A stretch of 64,000 nucleotides of DNA from Voacanga thouarsii (GCA_026120185.1 JANUWF010001050.1:1493001-1557000); one strand, 5' to 3'; positions 34,481 through 46,396 are shown, counted from the stretch's first letter. Notes: generated from the sequence alone by a model not told the origin. Numbers and translations are program-made.

Positions 34481-34602
34481 TTATCGTATAAATATTTATT
34501 TCTTCCATTTTGAGATTAGAAAAATATTTCTCATTTTTTAGTATGGTGTGTGCAGTTCCACTAGCAATAATGTATACATCATCATTAACAACAGCCATCT
34601 GA

Positions 34603-34637
<35 letters not shown>

Positions 34638-35755
34638 AACGTAAATATTATTAGAATATAATGAAAATACAAAAATATTAGGGTGAAGCTTTTAATTCTT
34701 TTGGACACTGCCATCACCAATTAAATGGTCTATCCTACCGTCAGGGTGTTCAAAAAAATCTGATACATCCATATGTGTAATATTGATATTAAGATCTTTA
34801 GGATCAATATCATCATCTGCAGCATCATTTATTGGATGTTGAGAAAAATTTGCTTCCATATTTTTATTTTTCAATGAAGCGTGATACAATTTAACTAAAT
34901 GCTTAGTCGTACGACAGGTACGTGACTAATGACCTTTCATGCTACATCTATAACATGTATCCTCATAATTTTCTTTCATTTCTTTTTCCTTTTATTTTCC
35001 CTTATGATATTTTCTGTTCCACTTCAGGTGGCTAGTATTTCTCACAGTTTGATTATGATTGTGATAAGGGAAATATCAAGCGTGTCCACGACCATAACCA
35101 CGGCCACGGCCACGACTATAACGATGGTTTCTGTTGGAGCCAACAGCATTCACTTCTGGGAGTGCTGTTGAGCCAGTTGGTCTGGCTTCATGATTTCTCA
35201 ATAATAATTCATTATTTTTCTCTGCAATGAGGAGGGCAGTAATTAAATCTGTAAATTTGGTATACCATTTTTCTCGATATTGTTGCTGCAGGACAATATT
35301 CGAGGTATGAAAGGTGGAGAATGTCTTCTCCAACATATCTTCATCAGTCACTTTTTCTCCTCATAATTTTAACTGAGAAGTAATTTTATACATTGCGGAG
35401 TTATATTCATTCACGGTTTTAAAATCTTGCAACCTCAGGTGCAACCATTCATACCTCGCAGTGGGTAGTACGACCATCTTCAGGTGGTCAAATCTTTCTT
35501 TTAAATTTACCACAGGACATATGGATATTTTTCGGTAAGATATTCCATTTTCAAATTTTCATCGAGATGACGACGAATAAAAATCAAAACTTTAGCCTTG
35601 TGTTGTGCAGATGCACTATTATTTGCTTGAATAGTTTCACTAAGGCCTTCAGCATTTAGATGCATTTCTGCATCGAGAATCCATGACATATAATTTTTTT
35701 CAGAAATATCAAGGATTACAAATTCGAGTTTAGCGAGGTTAGCCATAGAGATCAA
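34481..35755 (-). pseudogene. Copia B gag and protease
   Basis: Gag starts MISMANLAKLEFVILDIS, with NYMSWILDAEMHLNAEG typical of this copia lineage. A Gly/Arg-rich stretch (YSRGRGRGYGRG) precedes a zinc knuckle reading CYRCSMKGH, then a stop, then SRTC (near 34900-34970). The protease-like motif reads YIIASGTAHTIL, with Ala where the catalytic Asp is expected. Frames change several times. Confidence 0.85.
34598..34637. repeat. (AC)n/(AT)n microsatellite inside copia B
   Basis: A run of CA repeats followed by TA repeats lies between gag and protease coding parts and disturbs the frame. Confidence 0.9.
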
Positions 35756-35866
35756 TAAATGCGTATATACCTGTCTTCTGGCTTTGGTAACGGTGGCTTT
35801 GGTAACGGCAGAGACTCGTGCTTAGTCTTCTGGCTTTTGTAACGGTAGAGACTCGTGTTGATAATG

Positions 35867-36210
35867 TGTTATAAAATTTGGGTAGTGTTAGAATAAAATC
35901 TTCACAGTACACACTAATAAAACTCTAACTATTCTTTGCACAAGAATTTCTCTCTTTCTTTTCTCTCACAATTTTCTCTAATCTTTCTTTCACAAAATGA
36001 TGGTGTTTTACAAGCTTAGAGAATAGCTCTATTTATAGAGTTCTAATTAGTGGAATACATTATGACATACATCATCTTCCACTAATCTTAATTAATGGTG
36101 TCTCAACTAAATGGTGGACATCTATAAAAATCTTCTATAATAATTCACATAAATTCATAATTAGTAGAGCTTCCACTAATTTCTTCCACTAATTTAATAT
36201 ATTCATAACA
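35867..36210 (-). repeat. 5' LTR of copia B
   Basis: Pairs with 30691-31040. It has a shortened 3' side, where one CCACTAATT block is rearranged. Confidence 0.93.
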
Positions 36211-36503
36211 CTTCTCTCGTTCGGGAGCTTTTTTTTAGGGAGAGAAAGGAAGTGGGGGGATGGAGGATCACTTCAAGGTCCCTGGTCCTTTCTCTTTAAA
36301 ATGAAGAGAAATGGAAAGATCTCTTGCTACAGTTTTAAAATTTTTTAAAATGACAATTCTAACTATATTGTTCTAAAGGAATATATGAAAGAGAAAATAA
36401 TAATAAAGATATTTTGGTAAATTAAATATTATTTTTTCTTTTCTCTTTAAAGTTCTAAATAAAACAATTTCTTTTTTTCTTTTTTTCTTCTAAATTTCTA
36501 AAC

Positions 36504-36507
<4 letters not shown>

Positions 36508-36547
<40 letters not shown>
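36508..36547. repeat. (TA)n microsatellite in unit 2 MITE
   Basis: About 20 TA repeats at the place where unit 1 has two runs. Confidence 0.9.
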
Positions 36548-36550
<3 letters not shown>

Positions 36551-36633
36551 TTTCCTTCTTTTCTCTCACAGCTTAAAATTTCTTCTCTTTTCTTTACTTG
36601 GACTTGCAAACTAGTCCTTAAGGTTGGGAACAT

Positions 36634-36787
36634 AATAAGGCTACCTCCAGCTTCATTGGAAGGAACAATTTTGCAGCAATCCATGAAGGAACAGAGTCTC
36701 GTGGTCGATGGGGATTCCTCGGTGGCTATTCGGAAAATTACCAACCTTGAGGGTGGCCTACTTTTCTCCGGGGACCTCAGTGACTAG
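36634..36787 (+). pseudogene. Coding-like block present only in unit 2
   Basis: An open frame ends at TAG 36785 and includes ASLEGTILQQSMKEQ, VVDGDSSVAIRKI and NLEGGLLFSGDLSD. Base composition is GC-richer than the surroundings. A CAG before CTTCATTGG near 36650 could be a splice acceptor. It may be the last exon of a lost gene or a captured fragment; I do not recognise the family. Unit 1 has a short AGTTAAACAAA filler here instead (15552-15575). Confidence 0.4.
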
Positions 36788-37285
36788 ATCGTATCACGGA
36801 CTGCTAAGTTGATAGTTAAACAAAAGTTAGTTCACAATCGTTCGATTGGTATAAGTTTAATCAATTTGAGTTCAAATACAAAATTTGATTCGATTTAATT
36901 TACTAAACTCAAACTCTTTGACACTTATTTGTTTGAATTATTAAATAAAAATTATTAATAATCTTATATATATATATATATAATTTTTTAATATTCATAT
37001 TATTATTTTTTATTTTTATAAATAATTATTTTAAATTAAAAATTGATATTAGTATTGGTTATTTGAATTTATTTAGATTTGTTTTTTTTAAAAAAATTCA
37101 GGATAAAAAATGTAAAATAAATGAATTTGAATAGTTTTTTTTGTGAACTAAATTTGAACAATTTAAGCTTGAATTTGAATAAATATTATCTAACAATAAT
37201 TGAATGAATCCAAACATAAATTCAAACTTGATTATGAATCAAATAAACTTAAATGATATTTAAGTATGATCATGATTGTAACCAT
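36788..37285. other. Distal 5' flank of LBD copy 2
   Basis: AT-rich, colinear with 15576-16070 in unit 1. No gene. Confidence 0.5.
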
Positions 37286-37398
37286 TGAAGAAACAGAAGA
37301 CTTGAAAGCAAGGAAAAAATGCAGAAAGGCAAACTGAGAGAGAAGACTTCAGAATTTTATTTCATCTTCCCAGAGAATAATCAATACAATGTCCTATA

Positions 37399-37479
<81 letters not shown>

Positions 37480-37714
37480 TATATATACATCAGGAATAGC
37501 TATTTACAAATCTAAATCTGATAATCAGAACAGAAAATTCAAATAAGAAGCTTGATCATCAAGCCATCCTCAATGCATAACCGTCTGCAGCATGCTTGGT
37601 GTGAGTTGCTTCTGTTTCCCGCACATGAGTGTAGCTATCCTAGCTGGCTCCAAGTCAGTTGGTGTTGCTGATGTGTATGCTGATTGTGAAGTTGAGCTGG
37701 CAGCTGTTTCAACA
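37286..37714 (-). repeat. 3' LTR of copia C
   Basis: 429 bp, longer than the 5' LTR because of a (CA)n expansion and a 27-bp stretch that the other LTR lacks. Confidence 0.94.
37400..37475. repeat. (AC)38 microsatellite inside the 3' LTR of copia C
   Basis: An uninterrupted CA/AC run of about 76 bp followed by ATACATATATATAC. The 5' LTR has only CACCTATATATATAC at this spot, so the run grew after insertion. Confidence 0.98.
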
Positions 37715-39174
37715 CCCCCCTCAATCCAGAACGTTCAGAAGAAACAACAAACAAGTTAATCACAGGCAGTGCTGATAAATTTTTCTAGAATTGTGCTGGG
37801 GGTAAAGCTTTGGTGAAAATGTCTGCTATCTGAGTTGATGAACGGACTGGCAGTGGTTTGATGAGACCTACTGCATACCTGTCTCTAACATAATGGCAAT
37901 CAATCTCCAAGTGTTTTGTTCTTTCATGAAAACAGTTATTTTCTGTAATCTGTAGAGCCCCATTGTTGTCACAGAAGAGAGGAGTAGGCTGGTTGTGAAT
38001 AATTTGCAATTCCTCAAGCAAATAAGTTAGCCATTGTATCTCACATGTGACTTGTCTCATTGCTCAATATTCTGCTTCTGTTGAGCTGAGTGAGACAGTT
38101 GTTTGTTTCTTAGATTTCTAGGAGATTAATGACTCTCCAAAAAAGACACAAAAACCAGTCACTGATTTTCTTGTTTGTTTGCATTCTCCCCAATCTAAAT
38201 CACTGTAAGCTGTCATACATTTGTTAGAACTGGCAGAGAAAAACAGTCCTTGTCCAGGAGCACCTTTAAGATATCTTAATATCCTGTGAACAGCTTGCAA
38301 GTGTCTTGTTGTAGGACTTTCCAAAAACTGAGAAAGCTGTTGTACACTATAGGAAATATCTAGTCTAGCGGCTGTGAGGTATAACAATTTTCCTATGATC
38401 GGCCTGAAAACCTGGATTGAAGACAAGGCCTCAGAATCAATTGTGTTCTTACCACTATATTCCATAGGAGTGGAGACTGGCTTGCTTCCAAGAAATCCAA
38501 ACTGTTCTAGCATCTCAAGAGTATATTTCCTTTGGCAGAGGGAAATCCCTGCTTTTGACCTTGCTATTTCCATCCCCAAGAAATATTTTAATGTTCCTAA
38601 ATCTTTGATGGTGAATTCTTGGTGCAACTGCTGCTTCACTTCACTAATGTCTAGAAGACTATTCCCTGCTACAATCGGGTCATCTACATAAACTAGAAGA
38701 AGAGTAAAGTTGCCTTCATGAATCCTGATAAACAAACTAGGATCACTGTGTGCATTTCTGAAATTTTGCTGGAGCAGAAATTGGCTTAATCTTTGATGCC
38801 ATTGTCTGCTTGCCTACTTTAGCCCATACAATGATTTTTGAAGTCTGCATACCTGGTTTGGTTGTTGTAGCTTGAAACCTGGTGGTAACTCCATATAAAC
38901 TTCTTCTATCAATTCACCATGCAAGAAGGCATTGTTAACATCTAATTGATGAAGAAACCAGCCTTCTTGGGCTGCTAATGCCAGTATAAGTCTGATGGTT
39001 GTCATCTGGACAACAGGAGAGAATGTCTCAAGAAAATCTATCCCTGCTTGTTGTGTATATCCTTTTGCTACCAACCTGGCCTTATACCTTTCTACACTGC
39101 CATCTGCCTTGTGTTTAATTTTGTACACCCATTTGCAACCAATTGCTCTTTTATTTGTAGGCAATGATACTAAA
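37715..39174 (-). pseudogene. Copia C RT (after D) and RNase H
   Basis: Minus-strand reading: [57 protein letters not shown], then a stop and LLLVYVDDPIVAG with the catalytic YVDD kept. The RNase H side has SVTGFCVFFGESLIS, a broken SSTEAEY region, then LLEELQIIHNQPTPLFCDNN and KHLEIDCHYVRDR. About three nonsense changes are visible. The RT frame is otherwise open. Confidence 0.92.
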
Positions 39175-40624
39175 TGTTGGGGATATGCCCTAGAGTCAAT
39201 TTGTACTTATACAATTGTCATTATGTTTTATATAATAATATGAGGCTTTCCTTTCCATGAATAGTGAGTTTTGTTTTGTTGGTCATTAAGTACGTGACTT
39301 GATAGTAAAACCCTACAATGAATACAATGACTATTCTAAAATCATCATCGATCGATTATTATTATTGGAATAATAATAAATTAAGATTAGTATGTTTGTG
39401 ACTTGATGGCTATGTTTTACTGGCCATGGATATTTGTGATATCGAGTCAAGACATAAATAAATGTTAGAGAACATTGTATTGGACATGACCCACTGTGAG
39501 AGTACTTCATGGAATATGTCATAAGTACTTTCTAGCCATAATAATATTGAAAGTCCTTCGACCTAAATTCATCATAGTTTCCTACTTGATAAATTCTATA
39601 TTTTGACATTGTCTAAAGTTGTCTTTAACCAGATAATAAATTAGACTACTGTTGGATATAGAATAAATCAAGGAGAGGAAAATGATTGATTGTGAAGGAA
39701 TTTGTCCCTCTCAGTTATGGGAGAGATATCCATGGGCCCCTTGATAAGTTAGACTGTTAAAAATGCATGGCCGTGCTCCAATATATCAATCTAAGATATT
39801 GATATCATTTGATTGAACAGTCTACTATGAAATCAAGAAATAATTGATTAAGCTTAATAAGGATGACATGCTCCGTGCCTTATGCTTAATCTGGATATCG
39901 TGTGACAAAAGGACTAAATATAAAATTATGGTTTAGTTCAAAGAGATCACCAATCTTCATTTAACCTGGATAGTTATAATGTTTTGCTAGAAATCGCTTA
40001 TAACTTGTGGGCCATTTAAATATTATTTAAGCACACTGCCAGTATTAAATGAACCTATAGGGTCACACAATAAGCGAACTTGTTAGGTTATTTTTCTGGT
40101 GACCAGGTTCGATGAATCTGGATGATATCCAGATTATAAGAATTTGACTCGGTAAATTAATTAGTTAAATTACCGAGATAATGGCAGAATCTTATCATAT
40201 CAGTTTTAATTTAATTTGAATTTAAATTAGAATATGATAAGATATTATTAGGGTTGGACTCTAAGAGGTTCGGGGGTTTTTAAGAAAACCCTAGCCGTCT
40301 TTTCAATAGTCCAATTTTTCGGTTGAGAACATTCGTGTCATTCTCTACCAGAAAAAAAAAAAAAAACCCCTCTCAAACCCTAGGCGCTAGCACTCCCCGG
40401 GTATCGAGTGAGTTCGCGGTATGTATCCGATAGAGGACGTTCGCATACTGCAGCGTCTGGTGATTGTTCAGGTTGAACGTACAACAGCGCAACCAGAATC
40501 GAAGGATTTCGATTACAGCAACCAGAGGTAATTCTTAAAGCTTAGATTTTCTTAATCATTTATTTGGGTCCTCAAGAGGGATTCGTGGATGTTTTCCACG
40601 TTTAGGAGTCCACGAATCCTAACA
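39175..40624. mobile_element. Solo LTR of copia family D (copy 2), nested in copia C
   Basis: 1450 bp, TGTTGGGGATATG...CCTAACA, with a perfect target duplication CTAAA (39170-39174, 40625-40629). About 97% identical by eye to 6881-8325. It cuts the C polyprotein between EAEILALEQNHT (right of it) and [12 protein letters not shown] (left of it). Confidence 0.95.
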
Positions 40625-40629
40625 CTAAA

Positions 40630-42050
40630 GACCTGGTGTGATTCTGCTCAAGAGCCAAGATTTCTGCCTCCATAGCTTTCTTCCACTCTTCTGACTGCAA
40701 AGCTTCCTAAAAGCTGGTTGGTTCTCTATGCAGTGTCATATTCATCACAAATGATTTATGCTCAAGGTGTAAATGATGCAAAGTGTAAACAGAATGTATA
40801 GAATGAGGAGTAGTGTGTTGTGAAAGATTACAGACATAATCACTAAGATATGCTAGTCTATGTCTTTCTCTAAGAGTCTTTCTTAGAGGAGAGTGAGATG
40901 GAGGCTGTTGAGCTGGATAAGCTGGAAGTTCTCCTTTATGAGGAGCTGTAGGTAAGGCTACAGGCATTTGGTTGTTTGGACAATCATCAAAGTAGAAGAG
41001 GGTATTAGTATTTTGGCTATGTTGAGCTTGAGAATTGACCAAGTTAGTTCCAGTCTTGATCTTGAAAGGAAAACCAAACTCATGAAAGATGACATCTCTA
41101 GAGACAAAAATTCTGTTGGATTTAAGGTCAAGAAGTGTATACCCCTTACTGGTAGGTGCAAAACCTAGATGCACAGAAGGTTTTCCTCTAGGATCAAATT
41201 TAGAGTGATCTGGCTCTAAGTTTGCTGCAAAACAAAGACAACCAAAAACTCTTAAATTGTCATACTTAGGGGTTTTTGAGTACAGAAGTTCATAAGGACT
41301 TCTGTTTTGTAAGAGAGGTGTAGGAGTGATATTGATAAGGAATGTGGCATATTGAATACAAAAACCCCAGAGAGAGATAGGAGTATTAGACTGTAATTTT
41401 AATGTTATTCCAACGTTTAGAAGATGTTGGTGTTTTCTCTCTGCTATCCCATTTTGCTGTGGAGTGTAGGGGCAAGTTTTTTTATGTATGATACCTTTTG
41501 ACTGATAGAAGTTGGGCATGTTGAACTCAGCCCCATTGTCTGTTCTTATGACTTTGATTTTTTTGTTGAATTGAGTATCAACATAGGCATAAAAATCATG
41601 AATGAGCTGTTGTGTTTCTGCTTTTGTTTTCATAAGAAAGGTCCAGGTATATCTAGAGTAATCATCAACAATAGTCAAGAAATATTTTTGAGCATGAAGA
41701 GTGTTGTATCTATAAGGCCCCCAGATGTCAATGTGGATCAAATAAAAAATTGCATTAGAGACTGAAAAACTGATAGGAAAACTTAGTCTATGCTGTTTGG
41801 CAATAGAACAGACAGTACAAGTGTTTTCATCAGAAGCTATTACAGTTGAAGTGGTATCTATTACATGTCTAAGCACACTATTAGACACATGTCCAAGTCT
41901 GTAATGCCACAGTAGAGATTTAGGAAAAGCGAAAAAATAATGATGCTGAAGATTTGAAATGTCTGCAAATTTTGAAGGCTGTGAAAGAGGAATTGTTGCA
42001 AATTTTGTTAAGTAGTAGATGCCATGATGAAGACTAGCTAATCCAATCAT
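40630..42050 (-). pseudogene. Copia C integrase
   Basis: A 447-residue open frame (42050-40707): zinc region LLWHYRLGHVSN...CTVCSIAKQH, then the catalytic core with HIDIWGPYRYN, VIRTDNGAEFNMP and QQNGIAERKHQHLL. All three acidic residues (D, D, E) are present. The C-terminal GKPSVHLGFAPTSKGY motif and the Pro-rich linker toward RT follow, ending at the D insertion. This is the best preserved integrase in the window. Confidence 0.93.
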
Positions 42051-42068
42051 CTTCTGTCTCGTAGTGTC

Positions 42069-42491
42069 CTAAATAAGACAGAGATTAGATTGAAAAATCA
42101 AACTGCATTTTGTTTGATCAATCAACTTAGAAATAGAAATGAGATTGAAGTGAAAGCTAGGAACCAGGAAAACATCTGTGAGGGTTAGGCCATCTAAGAG
42201 TTTGATGGTTCCTTTGTGAGTGACTTTAACAGTTTGTCCATTAGGCAGACTCACAGATGTATTGCTCACAGCAGCATGGGAATTAAAGAAATTAAGAGAT
42301 GTACAAATATGATCAGATGCCCCTGAGTCTAAAATCCAATGCAGTGAATTAGGATTGCAAAAAGAACCTTTACCTTCCTCTCTGAAGCTAGCAGTGAGAA
42401 CAGTGGCTTGATTAGCTACAGGGTCATTGGTTGCAGTTCCCAACTCAGGTCCTTTCTTCTGCAGCAATTCAACCAATTGCTGATACTGCAT
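42069..42491 (-). pseudogene. Copia C protease
   Basis: The minus-strand frame has WILDSGASDHICTSL with the catalytic DSG intact, followed by VSLPNGQTVKVTHKGT and HFNLISISKLIDQTK, the conserved copia PR-IN connector. A stop then separates it from the integrase in the same frame. Confidence 0.9.
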
Positions 42492-42559
42492 TGCAGTTAT
42501 CTATAAACTCCATTTACTGTCACATTATTATCCTGAGTTTTAGACTGTTGCATTCCCAT

Positions 42560-43606
42560 TTATGCAAAATTGACTGTTCCCTCATGTTGTAAACCAGCAT
42601 TCCTCTTTCCCTTATAGCCTACAGGATAGCCATGTTTCTTATAGCATTTATCCACTGTGTGTCCATTCAAGCCACAATGTGTGCAATATAGCTGTTTTCT
42701 GTTAAACCTCCTGAATTGCCCTACTGCATTAGTGAACTGAGCAGGCTGAAAATGAGAACAATTACCACTGGACAGTAGATGTTTGTTCTGTGCAACAGGA
42801 ACCACGTTTGATTCAACATTTGGATTCATGTTTCCAACTGACAAATTCTCATTCATTCTACTTCCTACTGTTAAAACAGAATGCTTTATAGGCTGAGTAA
42901 AATTACCTGCATTTGTGTTTCCTGTTCCTCTTTCTGTTTTCAAAGCCATAGAGAAAACCTGGTTTATACTTGGTAATGGAGTCATTAGCAGAACTTGTGA
43001 TTTCAAAGTAGTATAGTTATCATTGAGGCCTTTCACAAATCTAATCACACAATCACCTTCCACATATTTCCTAACATTACTTGTCTTAGCACAAGTGCAA
43101 CAAGGAATAGGTCTCAAACTTAGCATTTCATCCCACAGTGATTTCAGTTTAGTGAAGTATTGAGTGATAGAGGAATAACCTTGTTTCAAATTATGAATTT
43201 CCTCCAGCAGATCAGATAACCTGAGCATATCCCCTTAATTGAACCTCTCATTCAGTTCCTTCTAAATGTCTGCTGAAGTCTGGTTATATACCACGGATCT
43301 AGCTATTTCCGGAGTGCATGATTTCATCAGCCAAGCCATCACAAGGTTATTGCACTGTCTCCACGATTCATGCATCTGATCTTCTACTGCTGGAATTGGA
43401 TTCAATGGATCTATGAATTGTTCTTTGTGCTTGTAGGACAATGCTATTCGTATAGAACGACTCCATGTTTGATAGTTATTTCCATCTAATGGTGGTGTAA
43501 CTAGCACAAAAGATGGACAATCACTGGGATGGATGTAATATGGATTGGGAGCAACATATTCTGCAGTTGCATGGATGAAATTTGCCATAGTATTTATGAA
43601 AATCAA
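42560..43606 (-). pseudogene. Copia C gag
   Basis: One frame broken by two stops (about 43257-43262 and 43237). N-terminal YIHPSDCPSFVLVTPPLDG and NYQTWSRSIRIALSYK match the copia gag N-terminus. The middle has ITQYFTKLKSLWDE, and the zinc knuckle CTHCGLNGHTVDKC is followed by YKKHGYPVGYKG, a signature of the RE1-like plant copia group. Confidence 0.9.
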
Positions 43607-43666
43607 GGAAAAAGGGACTTCTATGAGTCAAGTTGGGCCCAGATCAACCTGGATGCCCTGATACCA

Positions 43667-43994
43667 TGAAGAAATAGAAGACTTGAAAGCAAGGAAAAAA
43701 TGCAGAAAGGCAAACTAAGAGAGAAGACTTCAGAATTTTATTTCATCTTCCTAGAGAATAATCAATACAATGTCCTATCTCACCTATATATATACATCAG
43801 GAATAGCTATTTACAAATTCAAATAAGAAGCTTGATCATCAAGCCATCCTCAATGCATAACCGTCTGCAACATGCTTGGTGTGAGCTGCTTCTGTTTCCC
43901 GTTCATGTGTGTAGCTATCCTAGCTGGCTCCAAGTCAGTTGGTGTTGCTGATGTGTATACTGATTGTGAAGTTGAGCTGGCAACTGTTTCAACA
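43667..43994 (-). repeat. 5' LTR of copia C
   Basis: 328 bp. Pairs with 37286-37714, with about eleven substitutions plus the indels described there. Confidence 0.94.
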
Positions 43995-43999
43995 ACCAT

Positions 44000-45117
44000 C
44001 CTATTAACTGGGGAAAAAAACCCCATATCATCAGCAGTTTCAGGAGATCTTCGTGATAAATGATAATTTTCTTGTTTTACTTAAAAAAGAATGGAAAGAC
44101 AATACTTGGCAACTAATAAAATAGTTCGAACAGTTTAAAATGGGTTTTGTGTTTGGGATTAATCTGAAAATAAGATTACATGTAAATTTTTCCAAAGATT
44201 GCATGTACAATTTTGTTCAACACAGAATTTAACCTTTTTTTTTTTGTAAAAAAAAAGTTTAACTAAGGATCTCCTCAGGCAATTGGACCTCTAATCCCTT
44301 TCGGATCGAGAGGCTCATGAAATTAAATTTGAATGATCTCTTCATATGCATTTTTTTTGGTCAAATCTATTCTTTCTGTGTTTTTTACATGATAAAACAG
44401 TCATTATTTCTTGCCATTATTCCCTTTAGAGAAATTAAAATGTATAATTTCTGAAAATTTTTTGGTATAATTATCCTTTCACATGTCATTATTTCATTAA
44501 GTCTGGTAGAATTCTACGAAAGAATATGTTAAATGAAAGAATATATTAGAGGATAATACTATAAATTTTAAATATTTTTTTAAAAAATAAAATTCAAAGA
44601 GACTTTTTAAAAAATTTTAATTTTACTAAGACAAAATTGGAAATTTAAAACTTTTGGGGCAGGTGCCATCCTCAGCGCCTATCTCTGTCTTTGATATATA
44701 ACGAACAAAATTTCTATAAATATTTAAGTTAATATCATTCGGTTGCCTTAACCATTATATAGCAAATTTTACTTTACTCCACATCATTATTTTTGTATCA
44801 GAAAATCCCATCTGACCTAGTCTTACAGTAACATGGATGGATAAAAGTTTTGAACTCCATTATTTTTTTTTAGAAAAATTAAAAATTTTTAATAGAAGTC
44901 TTTCTAAAATTTATTTTTAATTCCCTGAAATATTTAAAATTGTAACATTATACATTAATATGTTAATTTATATAGCTTTCCCTCAATTCTATGCTCTGTC
45001 ATGGTTTAGTTGGTAAAGACCAACTTGTTCTCATATTCTTAAAAAAAAAAAAAAAAAAAACTTAGTTTTCAAATTTGACTTCTCGTAAGCTGGCAAACAT
45101 ACATGACAAACGCGGTC
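44000..45117. other. Proximal 5' flank of LBD copy 2
   Basis: Colinear with 16075-17212. It contains the only unit 2 upstream sequence between copia C and the gene, including a poly-A run near 45041-45060. Confidence 0.5.
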
Positions 45118-45124
45118 TATATAA
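45118..45124 (+). promoter_or_regulatory. TATA box of LBD copy 2
   Basis: TATATAA, 54 bp before the ATG, identical in context to copy 1. Confidence 0.65.
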
Positions 45125-45177
45125 GTCATGGCATTATTCTCAAACAGCGGCCTTGTGATTTTCTTCCCATATCCAGC

Positions 45178-46396
45178 ATGGAAAACGTTGAAGAAGATTC
45201 TCAACTCTTTCCCTCTGCTTCATCAAGTGCTGCGTCTTCTTCAAGAGCCAACCCCAGTCCTTGTGCTGCATGCAAAACCCTTCGCCGAAGATGCTTGCAG
45301 AAATGTTTGTTGGCTCCCTTTTTTCCTCCGGATGATCTACTCAAGTTCGCCATTGCCCACAGGGTATTTGGAGCTTCCAACATCACCAAATTGTTGCTGG
45401 TAATTTGCATTCGCCTTCAACTTTGATATACAGAATAGAGTCAGTGTTCAAATATTGTTTGCGGATACAATCTTTTGATATATTATACGGTCTCTTTTCA
45501 ATAACCTTATATGACGTAATTAACGGTTTACAACTGCAAAACCAAAAACAATTTCAGGGCTTGTTTTCATGAAAAATACATCCAATACAAACAAATTTTA
45601 CTTGTGAAATATTAACACTTTTGCCATTCCTTCCCAAAATATAAAGTCAACTGAAATAATCATTCCTAAATAGAAGACTATTCACAAAATCGCATTTTTT
45701 GGAAAATACAAAACTACCCCCCCAAAAAATAAGCTATCGTCTTCGAATATCGTTTACTAGTTGATTTAGTTGGAAGGTAACCAAGACTGAATGTAAGACT
45801 TCAGAAGTCAGATTAACAAATGCAAACGTATGGAATTCGCAATGCTAAAAGATGCATAAAACTTTTCGTATTTTTTATCAAGTACTAGATTGTGTGTGAG
45901 AAAATGATACAAAAATGTTCCACTTCTATAATTAGGAAAATATATGCTACCAACATGATCCAATCGTCTCTAGTACACAGTCATTTTTTATTTGCTGTTT
46001 AATTCCCAATCCTAAGGCTATACATTACTGTATGATATTGATGTTTAGGAAATTCCTGAGCATCTAAGGGCAGATGCGGCGGACAGTATCGTATATGAAG
46101 CAAATGCAAGGATCAGGGATCCCGTTTATGGGTGCGCCGGAATAATATCCCATCTTCAGAATCAAGTTTTCGAGGTCGAAGAAGAGCTGGCAACAGTACG
46201 GGCAGAGAAATCAGTTTTTAACATGCAAATCCAGAACTGTTTCAGTATAGGATCCTCCTTTTCAATGGAAATGCCACAGCATCCTGCGGATATCAACTTG
46301 CAACAGCAACTGCCATGGGACTACACAAATACAAGCTTCTCCGACGAGAATGGAAGCATATCTATGGCACTTATGAACCATTTCGGACTTGAGTAA
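45178..46396 (+). CDS. LOB-domain transcription factor, LBD1/LBD11 clade, copy 2
   Basis: Exons 45178-45399 and 46049-46396 with a 649-bp intron predict 189 residues, colinear with copy 1. The Cys block, GAS block (VFGASNITKLL) and RDPVYGCAG are identical to copy 1. Six residues differ: K to E at position 6 and S to P just before the Cys block in exon 1, and L to V, L to F, F to C and M to I in exon 2. I saw only one synonymous change. The L to V change falls in the Leu-rich coiled coil (FEVEEELATVRAE), where class I LBD proteins dimerise. The frame is open and splice sites are intact, so it may be expressed, but copia C truncates the shared upstream region at about -1.2 kb. Role inferred from family as for copy 1. 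Confidence 0.88.

Larger units (their letters stand above)
30691..36210 (-). mobile_element. Copia retrotransposon B, complete but defective
   Basis: LTRs of about 350 bp at 30691-31040 and 35867-36210, TG...CA, with target duplication CTTCT (30686-30690, 36211-36215). Coding is on the minus strand, in the order gag (right) to RNase H (left), with a polypurine tract (minus-strand CAAGGGGGAG) next to the left LTR. The PBS next to the right LTR reads TTATCAACACGAG on the minus strand, not the usual TGGTATCAGAGC. Absent at the equivalent site in unit 1 (15066). The LTRs differ by roughly 6% plus a small rearrangement. Confidence 0.95.
30630..36617. mobile_element. Tourist-like MITE, unit 2, split by copia B
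   Basis: Left part 30630-30690 and right part 36216-36617 match 15008-15533. Copia B interrupts it after GTCTTCT. The flanking TTA is kept on both sides. Confidence 0.6.
37286..43994 (-). mobile_element. Copia retrotransposon C, containing solo LTR D
   Basis: LTRs at 37286-37714 and 43667-43994 (TGAAGAAA...TTTCAACA), target duplication ACCAT (37281-37285, 43995-43999). Minus-strand coding gag-PR-IN-RT-RNase H. The PBS next to the right LTR reads TGGTATCAGGG on the minus strand, and a C-rich (minus-strand purine) tract adjoins the left LTR. Solo LTR D (39175-40624) splits the RT N-terminus. Without D it is about 5.25 kb. The intact pre-insertion site is in unit 1 near 16070. C lies about 1.2 kb upstream of the LBD copy 2 start codon. 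Confidence 0.96.

Noticed and set aside
37319..37546. Frame with a long His-Thr repeat
   Set aside because: It is the translation of the (AC)n microsatellite in the C LTR.
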